Part shown: positions 1-11,200 of the stretch, one piece after another | Numbering within the stretch: position 1 is the stretch's first letter | How the letters are laid out: each line of letters begins with the position of its first letter | Assembly: GCA_001986395.2 (NCBI GenBank) | Contig: MQVO02000048.1 | Span: 62,001-126,000, forward strand | Length of the DNA: 64,000 nucleotides | DNA from: Irpex lacteus | Lineage: Eukaryota; Basidiomycota; Agaricomycetes; Polyporales; Irpicaceae | Direction: 5' to 3' | Made by a program: the position numbers and the translations under genes | The notes under the pieces: model-generated | What the model was told of the DNA's origin: nothing | The model's database searches: none | Seen by the model: only the letters and a program-made list of their open reading frames with translations

Positions 1-1749
1 TGCAAGCAGAGGCGTTCAAATGGTTTGAAAGCCTCCAAAAGCAAACAGCGGAGTTGATAGAGGTCGCAAAGAAGTCGACTGAGACAGAGGCACAACGAAG
101 AGAGGTGAGAAGCGTACTGCACTGGTGGATGCACCCAGCTCATGTGTCGTTGAAGATAGCCTTCGAGAAGGAGATAGCCTCGTTGATAGCAAGACTAGAA
201 GGTGTACGAGTAAGTACCGTGAGTGTTTATGCTGCGTCGACAAATCCTCATTAACATCATCCCTTCAGCGCGTCCCCGCTCACGAGACAGCGGCCAATGA
301 CGATGAGGGATCCCAATCTCGCCTCGCCGGACAACCGTCTCCTCACGACGGTCATACGATCCCAGAGGCACGACACACGCCTTCGAGTGTTCAGGGTGGC
401 AGAGAACAACCCGCCTCGCGCCCTGGGAAGTCTCCTGGGACCGAAGTCCTGAAGAATCTTCAACGGATACGGCGCTCAGCAACTCCGATAACCACACGCC
501 CTGTCCTGCATGTAAAAATACCAGCTCCCCCGAGTCCCACATATTCGGAACCTCCAATTGATTCTTCCCGAGCGTCGACATCAGCCCGGCGTCCAGGCAA
601 GGAGCGCGCAACGGTACCCAAATCACGTCGAGGCCAGGAGCCAGACTCAGATTCCGACCTTGCACCGATTCTCGAAGAATTCGACAATTCAGAGACTGAT
701 GAAGCCGATGACGAGTCGCAGCCCAGCAGGAAACATCGTCGTAAGAGTACGAAATCCTCGCTTGCGAAGAGAGTGCAGCTGCAGAGGAGCTCGTTGGACA
801 AGGCGGAGACTACGAAGTTGAATCGCGAAGTTCGCGAGTTGGTGAAGGGGGTATGGGGTTTGAAGAAGGACGCGGACATCGAATTTGAGACGGTTGCTTC
901 TGCTGCAGATGTTCGAGCATATGAGGATGGAACAGGCGACGGACCCGATGGAGACACCCCTCGTCTGTATATGAGGGGCTCGATGTCGTGCGAGTGGAAT
1001 CGAGAAGTCTGCAACATCCTGCTGAAGATCTTCAAGGAAGAGAACCGCATGAAGAAGGTGAAGTTTGCTTCAGAAGAGTTGGTCATGGATACTATCGTGC
1101 GCAAGTGTACGACGCTACGCGACGCCTGGAGGAGGACGCAGCCTCGCCTGCAAGCCGATGGCCGAGTTGAGAGTGTGGACGAAGCGGCGGATCGACTTCA
1201 AGAAGATACACGTATTATCAAGAAACGCGCAAGACAAGCCGGTCGAAGAACAACTGTGAGTAACTTGGTGCGGCTGTGAATATGAGGAAACTAACATACC
1301 TGCAGAGATATAACAATCGCTTGAAACTCGTTACGACGACCATCAGTGTCAAGGAATCTGAAAATGCCGAAGATCTCGACGTGTGGAGATGGTTGAAAGA
1401 GCTAATCCTTCTGTTAAATGTTGACGGCATGAGTTCTGACGAAAGTGACGAAGAGGGAGATATCTATATAACGTACAGGAAGAAGAAGCTGCCGTGGAGG
1501 AGAAATATGGACAAGCTGCTGACGAATCTCGACAAGTTGCGGCTCACTGACAAGGAGATCTGGGCTAATCAAGGGTCCAAGCCGATACCGAGACGAGCGA
1601 GCGAGCTCGTAAGTACCAGGGGCGCAGTGACGAATTTGCCTCGGCAGCTTTATGACGACAGATGGTTCAACTCGTTGACAGAGTCGGAAAAGAAACAGCT
1701 TGATGTAGCCCAGGAGCCGTACACCTGGTATGATGTGACTTTGGAGTAG
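1..1749 (+). CDS. Hypothetical protein, 5'-truncated by window edge
   Basis: I read three exons: <1-209, 269-1255 and 1306-1749. The introns at 210-268 (GTAAGT...TTCAG) and 1256-1305 (GTGAGT...TGCAG) both keep the frame at phase 0. The gene begins upstream of the window. The visible N-terminal part is helical and charged. The middle is a disordered Ser/Pro/Arg-rich stretch with an acidic patch (around 650-720) and a Lys/Arg-rich patch (around 735-780). The C-terminal half has motifs such as SCEWNREV and LYDDRWF, in a layout I associate with lineage-specific hypothetical proteins of Agaricomycetes that often lie near transposons. I recognise no catalytic domain and assign no function. A possible further 39-nt in-frame intron (GTAAGT at 1610 to CAG at 1648) is not needed for an open frame. 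Confidence 0.6.
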
Positions 1750-2096
1750 ACAATTGGACATGCCGGACACTGAACGACGATATGAGCGATGTATGTTGGA
1801 CATGTAGGACATTGAACGATGTATATGAACAATGTATTATGTGGCACATAGTTTGATCGGTGGGCACGACCAGTAATAGCGAGCCATAGAGGGCTGCGGC
1901 CGACGGAATTTCATGCGGTACGTGTGATGACAGAGGCGAGGAGGAGGCTCGAGATTGATGAAGTCGACGACAATGGTAGCGGTGGTGAAGAGCGGCGATG
2001 GCAATTCAAAGGACCATGGCGAAGACGACGAGGATGCACAGCGACTGCCGAAATTTCGAACAGGAACGCTGTGGTGGCGGTGTAGAAGAGGATGGT
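1750..2096. other. Intergenic, with one copy of the CCGAAATTTCG motif
   Basis: No gene is visible. From about 1755 to 1850 there are short degenerate repeats of a GGACAT / TGAACGATGTAT type. At 2041-2070 there is one copy of a motif centred on CCGAAATTTCG that recurs several times on the other side of element E1 (from 16632), which shows the two flanks belong to one pre-insertion repeat region. Confidence 0.5.
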
Positions 2097-2311
2097 GGCG
2101 ACGACGGTGGTGGTGCTGGTGGTAGCAGCGACGACGACAACGACGGTGGTGGCGATGGTGTTGGTGGCGGCGACGACGACGACGACGACGACGACAACAA
2201 CAACAACGACAACGACGACGGTGGTGGTGGTGGCGGCGACGACGACGACGACGGTGGTGGTGGTGGCGGCGACGACGACGACGACGACGATGGTGGCGAC
2301 GACGACGACGG
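2097..2311. repeat. GAC / GGTGGC low-complexity tract (left part of E1 target)
   Basis: The tract is made of GAC and GGTGGC/GGTGGT triplets with short AAC runs. Long open frames in it encode only Asp/Gly, Thr/Val or Ser/Pro homopolymers and are composition artefacts. E1 is inserted directly into it; the same kind of repeat resumes at 16570 after the 4-bp duplication ACGG. Confidence 0.85.
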
Positions 2312-3405
2312 TGTCGAGATCAGAAAATGAGATTGCTAAGCGCAGCGGCCTGAGATACGTAAGACGACTGAGACGCGGTAAGTGTTATGGTACCAGGCAG
2401 AGCAAATAGATATGTGGTGTAGAGTTGGATGGGAAACGGAAGGGGGAATCGAAGTGGGTGTGACTAGCACTACGCCTAGCGATGAGTAGCTCTGGGACTG
2501 GTGAACACGAAGGTCGGAGTGATGTCTACGATACGCAAGCCTAATCTCTTCTGCCGAGAATCGATGGACCAGACGTTAGGTCGATCTATCCCGGTCGTTC
2601 GTGTTGGGGAGTGAAAGACCTATTAGACAGGAACTATAGACTATGAGAAGGTGGGTTTAGAGTTGAGAGTAGAGTGAGAGAGTAGAGGGAAGAAACAAGC
2701 AATACCCTGGATCAGACTAATACGATACGATACCTGATACGATGAACGACTACGGCTGAATCCTCACGAGTACTTGATACTAGCAGCGTAATAGACAGCT
2801 CCCTTCGCAGCTCTGTGCGCCTGATGAGTGTCTACTTACGTGATAGCTATCAAGCAACCAAGGAGTTCTGAAAGGCTAACCCGCTCGTGGAGTTACACCT
2901 AAGCTATAGACGTAAACGTACGACTGAACGTTCCTACTAACTGACTCGGTGGGTACTAAATGCTTCCTCTGAAGTTGCTTGGATTCTGGGGCAGGAAGGC
3001 CCCTCTATTTATATGTACAGGAAGTCATGTATCTACTAGCATAGCCTCAGGGATCTGTATCTACAATGGCCGTGACAACGCTGTGCGTTGCCGATATGAA
3101 ACACGTAACAAGGTGGGGATGACATAGGTTTGCTGTGCAATGTGTTCCGGAATGTTCTGCAGCATAGCCACAGTGCATAGCCTCACGTATGCTGACTCAT
3201 TTGGTTGCCGGGGATGCAGAATGACTCATAGGTAGCGCACAGCCACATCGTAGCCTGCGCATAGCTTCACATATCCATGCATAGCTTTGCACAGCCTCAT
3301 CGTGACCTAGGTTACTGGTGGGGTCTAGGAGTCCGGTTGGGTCTGCTGAGTCTCAGTAGTGAGTTTGCACATGTAACCAACACATTACGAAGTAATGGCG
3401 TTACA
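2312..3405 (-). repeat. E1 3' LTR (LTR-A)
   Basis: 1,094 bp, TGTCGAGATC at the left edge and GGCGTTACA at the right edge on the plus strand. It is the downstream (3') LTR in the minus-oriented element, because pol ends beside it. By eye it matches LTR-B and differs at about twenty places from the E2 LTRs, including small compensating indels. Confidence 0.95.
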
Positions 3406-3435
3406 TCCGCGGGGCACTTGAAATTGCAACTGTCC

Positions 3436-6400
3436 TCAGTTGCTGTCAGAGTCAGAAGTGTTGGAGTGATAAAATTCTACATCCAATTCTTCTTCTGAAT
3501 CTGAGGCTTCATCCTGAATCATATCATCTTCATCCTCAATGTCTTCTGCCAGTTGAGCTAAACGGGTATCATCTCTGGACAGGTAGGGCAGTAGACGTTG
3601 AGCAGCAACACCTTGCCTCATAACAGCTCCATCTAGTTCCTTCAAGACATAGGATCCGCCTCGAGTTCGACGAACAACTTCGTAAGGGCCTAAATACCGT
3701 GGTGAGTATTTCTTGTCTAGACTCTTGTCCTTAGCACTGTTACGCATGATCACTAAGGTTCCTGCTTCAAGATCATCTGTCCACAGAGTCCTTCGGTAGC
3801 GTAACTCAAACTGTTGCTTGGACTTGAAGCGATGTCTACGGAGGGTAGCAGCGGCTTCTTCTAAGTCTTTATCTCGTTTCTGGAACTGCTGGATGCGTAG
3901 CGCAAGTAGGTCTTCGGAACTCATATTGGAATGAAATCCTGTAACCATAAGTGAGGCTTCAGTCAGATCAATAGGCAGAACTGGTGATGTTCCGTGTAGT
4001 AGATAGAAAGGTGAATAACCTGTTTGGCGTCGTGTAGTACACTTGTCAGCGAAGAAGGCCATGTGAACTTTGTCTGGCCAATCTGCAGTTCTTCCTTTGC
4101 ATGCTTTAAGGATGCTTTGGCGAATTGTGAAGTGTCCTCGTTCAACTACTCCATTGGCTCTTGAGTTATATGGAGAAATTGTAATGCGGGGTAGGCCGTA
4201 TCTGTCCATGAGCTCGGTAAATGCTCCTTGAACTTCAGATCCGTTGTCTGTTGTGACTTGTCCAACGGCTCCATATCGGCAGAGGATTTCTTCAAAGAAG
4301 AACTTGGCTAGGGTTGTGGCTTTCAAGTTACGTAACGCGCGTCCTTCTGCAGCTCCTGTTAAGTCGTCACGTGCGGCAACAATATACTCAAACTTGTTAA
4401 CCTTGGGCATATACATAACATCGACGTGAATCTTGGCAAAGACAGTGGTGGGGGTCGATACCATCAATGGAAGCTGACTTCTACGAGTAGTCCATAGTTG
4501 GCACTCATGACACGATTTGATATGCTGCTTGATGTCGTCAAACATAGTAGGCCAGTAGAACCTTTCTTTGCAGGTTTGCATGACAGCGTATTGTCCGCGA
4601 TGTCCTAATTCCTCATGCAGTTGTTCCAAAATTTGTTGCCTTTTGTTTGCCCGCAGGATAACCTTAGTTGGCAGCTTTTGGCCTTGGCGTCTGAACATTG
4701 CTCCGTCTTTTACGAAGAAACGCTGGGCTTTCCTCATGAACTGTCGCTTTGTTTGCTCAGTATCATGTGCGGGTGGCAATTGAAGAGTAGTAAGGAACTT
4801 GAAAATATCTGCAAGCACCTGGTCTTTGGGTGACAATAAGACATATGAACTTTGGCGGAAAGAATGGTCATAACCATCATGCGAGTACTGGGTGTGACTT
4901 TGGGTATAGAGCGCAATATCATCGAGCCATGCATCATCTTCGCTTTCGACTTCTTCGTCATCTGCTAGTTCTCTGCGTGACAAGGCATCAGGTCCTTTGT
5001 GACGTTCCGCAGGTACGTGGATGAGCTCAAAATCGAACAGAAGGATTCCTTGAATCCAACGGTTGATAGTAGCATTGGGCTGCAGGTCAGGCTCATTGAG
5101 CATTCCCTTAATATACTTGGCATCTACTTCGACCTGAAGAGACTGAACTCCTATGAGGTAGAGTCTGTATGCGCGGAGTGCTCGGTATAAACCATATAGT
5201 TCGAGTTTAGGCTGGGAGTAACGTGATTCACGCTCGTTCATGGGGATAGAACCGTAGCGTGCTGGCCTCTTCTTCTTCTCGTTGTCGTACTGAGAGAGAA
5301 TAAAGCCTACAGCCATAAAACTAGAGTCGACTGATAGAACTACAGGTAGAGCAGATGTATAATCAATGGGACGTAAAGCAGGTGGTGACGTAATGGCAGC
5401 TTTGAGTGCATCAAAGGCTTGTTGTCTGCGATCATCCCATTCAAATTCAACATCATGGCGTACAAGCTCTGTGAGGGGTCGTGCTAGCTGAGAGTAGTCC
5501 TTAATCCAGATTCGGACGGTTCCGCATAAGCCTAGGAAACCTCGTACGTCCTTTACTGTTTTAAGTGTGGGCCACTTGAGAATCTTCTCTATTTTCTGCT
5601 CATCAGGTAAGCGTCCTGCTGGGGTACATTTTTGTCCAACAATCAGAACCTCTGGCTGACAAAGCTGAATTTTTCCTGGTGAGAAAGTTCCTCCGGCATG
5701 TCCTACTCTATGAAGAATACGATGAACATCATTGGCATGTTCCCAAATGAACCGACGTATGCCTGGGTTCTGGGGAATAACTTCGGGATTACCGTTGACG
5801 TCAGGGTAGGTTGAGGACGGACCTTTGATAGGCAAGTCATCAATGAATATGTCTGCGATGTGCGGGATCTCATCTTGGAGGATAAACGTCATACATGCCT
5901 GGAACTCAGCTGGTGAATTTGTGAAACCGGTTGGTAGTGATGTGATGCGTAGCAATCCTAACGGTGTCAGGAAAGCGGTCATATCACGACTTTCGGGGTG
6001 AACTTTGCGAGCATCAAAGCCCCAGTATAGGTCAAACACTGAGTAACATTGACGGCCAGCGAAAGGTTCCACAAAATTGTCTAAGTTTGGCGGTAAACCT
6101 GCGTCTCGGATAGTGACTTTGTTGAGGGGTTGCAAGTCATGGACTAGACGTAACTTCCCACTCTTCTTGAGAACACAGAACCAACGTGAGCGGTATGATG
6201 ACTGGCTTGGTTCGTAAACGCCTGCAGCTATCTTCTCCTTCAGCAGTTCAACAACCTTGTCTTTGATCCCTGGTGGTATCGGAATATTGGTAAAGGCCCA
6301 AGGTACGTGAGGTACTACTGGAATGATGTACGGAGAGAAGTAGTCTTCACGGAATGATCCGCGTTGGCTGTCTTCGAATACAAAGCTATACTGATTCAGC

Positions 6401-8237
6401 TTCAGAATATGAACGAATAACTTCTCCTCTTCTGGTAAGAGAAAGTTGTCTGGGTTGACATTCATTTCTTCTAAATGTTCCTCAGTAAGACGTCCTCCTG
6501 GATCTGGGACAAACACAGGTGGGTGGTACGGCAGCGGCGGCAGAGAGTTAAGCGGGTCTTCAGGAAATTTACGTATAACTCGTGCATCTTCTGGGAATAC
6601 AGCGGGTACTGGTTTGACTTTCCTGTCAACGCGCTTATACATAGTAAACGAATCTGCGTCTTGCGTAAACGTATCTGCATTCTGCGTAAAAGAATCTGCA
6701 TCTAGCGTGAACGAATCTGCATTTTGCGTAGACAAGTCTGCGGTTTGCGGCTCCGTAGTAGTAAGAATCCGAGATGCACTGCGCTTCCAAGCGGAGTGTA
6801 CCTCCTCCCCGTCAATACAGATGACGACCTCGTCATCTTCGAGATCGGCGAAAGCATCGTGCATCGAGGTTGTAAAGTACAAGGGAGCTTCATCATCATC
6901 AAAGCCATCAACGAACTTGGGCGCAGCGTAATTACAATAAATCGGTGAAGCGAACTCCTCCTCATAATCATAACAAGTCTGAGCATGCGAAGACGAGCGA
7001 AATGTTTGATCATCTTGGTCTAAATACTCCGAAAGGGCGGGAGGGAGGGTAGACATAGGTGACGGATGACAATCAACATCAGGCGTGAGCAAGCGTGAAG
7101 AGTGATGTGACGGAAAAGAATGGGCTTGAAAATCGGCACTCGGGGCGTCAAAGTACTGAGCTGAAGGTGAAAACATTACAACTGCCTTATTAGGCAAGTC
7201 CGAAATGCTTAACAACTCCTGCGTAAGTGACTGAGATGGTAGGTAACAGCAAGTGAGAAGCGACTCGGAAATGTACTGTATAGGCTGCTTAACAAGTATA
7301 AAATACTGATAAGGCGCCTGAGACGAGATACAAGTACACTCTTTAGGTGATGAGGAAGAGCCGTGCTGAAAACCTAAGTACGAGACACCTGGTGTAGCGA
7401 GGGAGTGTGCGAAAATCAAGTGTGCGAGGAATCCTAAGTCCGAAGCGCTCGAGTTTTGTACTAATAGCGAGTTTTGACACTTAGAAAAATATTCTAAGGT
7501 AAAAGCGCCAGTGTACAGGCATTGCGGCGGTATAAAGTCTTTATTAATAATAATAGACTTATACTTATCAGCGCGAACATCGATTTTTACTAAGTATAGG
7601 CTGTCACTAATAAAGTCACAGTGGTCACTCAATAAAGTTCGGGGATCACGGCCGAGGGCACCGGTGTATTGCCATAGACTAAGTACACAGATACAAGTAC
7701 TATACTCTGACAAGCGGGGGACATGCGGGATGAAGGAAGGGGATAGGCGGGAGGTGGAGACCGAGCAAAACTCCACCACCGGAGGCTGTGCGTAGAGAGC
7801 GGCGGGACACAGCGGGGACGAAGGAGGAAGGGGGACTCTATAACGTCGTCGAGGTAACGTACATGCGCGCGCGAGCGGAGACAAACAGACAAAAGTATAG
7901 TCTGAAAACGTCTGTGTTATTGGGGGTGCGTGCGTGAACGAACAAGCGACGTACGTATATGAGTTTTCTTCGGTTGGTAGCCATGGCGATTGAACGTTCG
8001 AGGCGAAGCTTCTTGCGGCGTCGAAACGATGAACGAAGGGAGGCGAAGGCGAAAGGAATAGCGATGACGTGGGTTTAAAAGTGTGAGACGGGGCGAAGCG
8101 AATAGAAAGGGAGGGAATCAGGAAGGCGATAGGGATGAAATGAGATATAGCAGCAAGGGGAGATGGCGGTGACGTGGATTTTTGATGGAATAAGAGGAGG
8201 GGGATAATAAGTAGAAAGGGGGAGGGGATAGGAAGGA
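3436..8237 (-). CDS. pol: E1 pol: reverse transcriptase, RNase H, integrase
   Basis: This is an open frame of about 1,600 codons after the 61-nt intron. The first ~240 codons lack a Met and look like a linker; the first in-frame ATG is near 7177. A tandem 7-residue repeat (ADSFTQN-like, 6644-6750) comes before the RT. RT motifs are FDLYWGF, LPTGFTNSP and FIDD (5836-5847), the last replacing the usual YxDD. RNase H has VLSVDSSF, the ELYGL Glu and a HKGPDALSR end. Integrase has an H-x4-H plus CHEC zinc module, then Asp (HVDVMYM), Asp (TTDNGSE) and Glu (VVERG), and ends with RYLGPYEV, a GPY/F-type module. I see no chromodomain; the tail is acidic. In the unspliced copy this frame is +1 relative to ORF1 and stays open upstream to 9186. 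It differs from the E2 protein by only a few residues. Confidence 0.93.
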
Positions 8238-8298
8238 CTGCAGGGCGGGAGGCAGAGGTTAGACCGGTATACCGAACAGAGTAATAACAATCGCTTAC
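8238..8298 (-). other. 61-nt GT-AG intron between ORF1 stop and pol (present in E1 only)
   Basis: In the minus strand this block starts GTAAGC and ends CTGCAG, with a CTAAC branch-point sequence 20 nt before the 3' end. E2 has the flanks joined exactly (between 24006 and 24007) with nothing added or lost. The ORF1 stop codon TAG (8300-8302) ends one nucleotide upstream of the donor. Its length is not a multiple of three, so removing it shifts pol into the ORF1 frame. Confidence 0.9.
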
Positions 8299-8299
8299 T

Positions 8300-11200
8300 C
8301 TAGACGGCACGTTGAAACGTTTCGAGACAAATGTCTCGAAAGTCTTGAGGGAAAGTTGGTACTGACCAGTGCCCTCCAAATATTCCACGCCTGCGGTAGC
8401 CTTGAATGGTTTCGTTGTCCGTGTCCGATGCTCGATAGGCCAGGGTGTTGTCCAAAGTCTCGGCGACGTAGCCGTGGTATTGGTTGCTGATAGCGAAGAA
8501 CACGCGGGCTTGCAGAGCTTCAATTTCTTCCACGGGGTCCAGGTAGGGGTTGCCATCGAACTCTTGCTTGGGAAGGAATAGCGCAGTGAGGGCGAGTTGG
8601 AGCTCCGCATGGTCTTCGGGGTCGAGATTACGGAAGGTGCGTAAAAAGCGTTCGAGCCCAAGGTCTTGCGCGAGCTCGATGATGGGCCGAAGACGTCTGA
8701 CCAGCGCACGCCGCGCGAGCCAGTGAACGACGAGTCCGTCTGAGTCGCTGTCGTCCGTAGCGTACATGGCTGCGATCTCGGAGTTGGGTGCTGAAAAGCG
8801 ACGTCGACGACGGGTGCGGTCATCCTCTTGAAATTCTTGGGCGTTGATGACGTCCTTGAAGGCGATGAGGGTGCTGATGACGTGGTGAGCGGTGTGGGTA
8901 CAGCGGGAAGGTGGACAGATGCGAGGAGGGGTAACCCAGGGGCGACTGGTGTATCCCTCGTCGTATGGGGAAGGGGGGTCTTCTGCGATGGCTTCGCCAG
9001 GGAGTAGCGGGGGTCGTGAAAGAACTGCGATCTTCTCGTCGTAGGTGCAGGAGCCGGGAGTGGGGCAAAGAGGTGATGTGGGCGAGGCCATGACAGAGTC
9101 ATGGTCCATCCAGGCGGGAGGGTGGAGGATGCCTGCGGCGTCAGGCTCAGCGAGAAAGCAGTCGATCGAGTCGATGACCGACGCACCTTCGTAAGGGTCT
9201 ATGTCGATGCTCTCGTCGCTCGAAGTGTCCTCCTCGCTACTCGTATCCTCCTCCTCTAACTCGATGTCGACGGTCTCTTCGATGGTGGCGTCGTTCAGAG
9301 TGAGGCGTTCGACGCCGGCGAGTACCTGGGGGTCCATGAGAAAGGCTCGGTCTTGAGGTAGGCCTGGCAGACGTGCGCGGGCGAATACAGGTGCATCACG
9401 CAGGGCAGCCTCGATGGCATACCCGTGCATGATCATGACGGGGTCGGCGGGGGCATCAGGGGTGTCACTGTCGTCGTTGTTAGTGCTGGAAGTGGCAGCC
9501 GGGATGTCGTTGTCGTTGTTGGTGCGTGGGTCCGAGTGGATGGTGAGTTGTCGAACACCGTCCTCGATGGGCTCGACGGGGACGTCGCCTGCGGTGAGCA
9601 GACGGTTGCGCGTGTTGACGGCGACCTGGGCTCGTAAGGCGTCGAGCAGGAGGCTGAGGGAGGTGGGGTGAGCGATGGGTACATGGCCTGATGGGCAGGG
9701 CACGTACCTCTCGTCCGTCTCCTGCACAATCCTTCGGGCTAGATCCTCGTGTTGAGGACGCGCGTATTCATAGTCGAGGTGGGGGCGCTCAGAGACATCG
9801 AGGACAGTGGGGGCAGCTGAGTATAGAAGGGAAAGGAGGGAGGGACCAGTAGTCGGTGACGAAGGAGGTGTGGGCAGTGATGAGGAGGGAATGGACAGCG
9901 ACGAAGTAGAAACTGGCAGTGACCACGAGGCAGGTGGCGTCCACGTGGCCGGAGGTTGCGTGGGCTGGAGGTTGCCGGAGCCAGGCGCTGGGATCGACGA
10001 GGTAATCTCGTCGGTATCCGGGCTTGAGATGCTCCCGATCTCCGAGTCTGAGCCAAAGAAATCTCTGAGCTCAGCCTCGGCGCGGGCATCCGTAAGACGC
10101 TCTTGCTCTGGGGATCTCCGGTGAGTCGCGTGGCTGTGCGCGCTGATGGGACTCATACCTTTGATGACCTCTCGCAGATGCTTGAGGTCGTCGCTCTCTC
10201 CCTCCTTGCTGTGTCCCTTCTCGGCTACGCCGTTCTCGTCTCCCTCGTCGGTCTCTCCACTATCGCTGACAGGACTGGCCGGGCCAATCAAGAGGCCAAC
10301 ACGATCTCTGCAAGACGACGAATCAGCGGGCTGCAAACAATCTGAAGGTGAATCATCATACCGGTGGCCAATAAACTCGACGGGCGACCATTCGACCGGG
10401 TGCATGCCTCGAGGAGGAGCGTTTGGGCTGCCTAGGACGATGAGGCGGTCGAGGACGAGGATGGGAGAGTGGGCGCAGCGAGTGGTGTCGCCGGCAGGCG
10501 CGGTAAGGTAATGTCCTTGGCTGTTTCTTTGGCCCTCTATAGCACGTACGTTTCGGTTTACTTGAAGTTCGAATGGTGGAATGCTGAAGTTTCTTTCCCC
10601 TGCCAGGATGATAAGGTCTCCAATGACCGGATGCGACGTTCTGTACATGTCGAAACCGTACATACGTCGACGGGCCTCTTCGACAGTCGGGAAAGGATTC
10701 GAAGCGAGGTGGATGACACCACGGTAAGCAAGTCCTTCGAGAAGGTTCGCTGCTTGGGCAGGAGTTAACATACACCTGAATATAACATAGGCGACGCTCT
10801 GCTCGGGCTCGGGAGGAATGCAAACGGCGAACGGCGCATTCATGTTGTGCCGAATGACAGCGCGAACGCGTTCAGAGGGCGGGGCGACGGGCGTAGCGAG
10901 CGGCGTAGACGGTGGAGACGTGGCGACGGCGACTGAACGATAGATCACAGGGTCCGGGGGCGTAGGTTCGAGAGGGGCGGGAGATTTGGGCATTCGGTGA
11001 GTGCGTGGTTTATTAGGGAGACTGACGAGAGCTTTGTCTAGCCCAGATACCCTATTCGTCACGTCATGCGAACTCTTGGGACAATCCCCCTTACCCTCGA
11101 TCAACCTTTGCAGAGCATCAAGCTGACTTAGGAGGGGCGGGTTGCGATTTTGCTTCCGCAAAACGCGCCCGTTTGGCAGCTCAAGTCTCATCCCCTTTCG

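Noticed and set aside
1998..2330. A 110-codon Gly/Asp-rich open frame
   Set aside because: It is pure triplet-repeat sequence that ends in the LTR, with no gene signals.
3436..3700. A chromodomain at the pol C-terminus
   Set aside because: After the GPY/F-like module only an acidic Asp/Glu/Ser tail is present; no aromatic-cage pattern is visible.
8300..9186. Upstream part of the pol frame that overlaps ORF1, starting with an apparent Met at 9186
   Set aside because: It is Ser/Thr/Pro-rich shadow sequence under a long ORF1. I treat it as a possible frameshift window, not as an independent pol N-terminus.
8238..10361. The two E1-only blocks as ordinary deletions in E2 by microhomology
   Set aside because: Both blocks have exact GT/AG ends, branch sites and intron-typical sizes in the coding orientation. 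Two such coincidences are unlikely.
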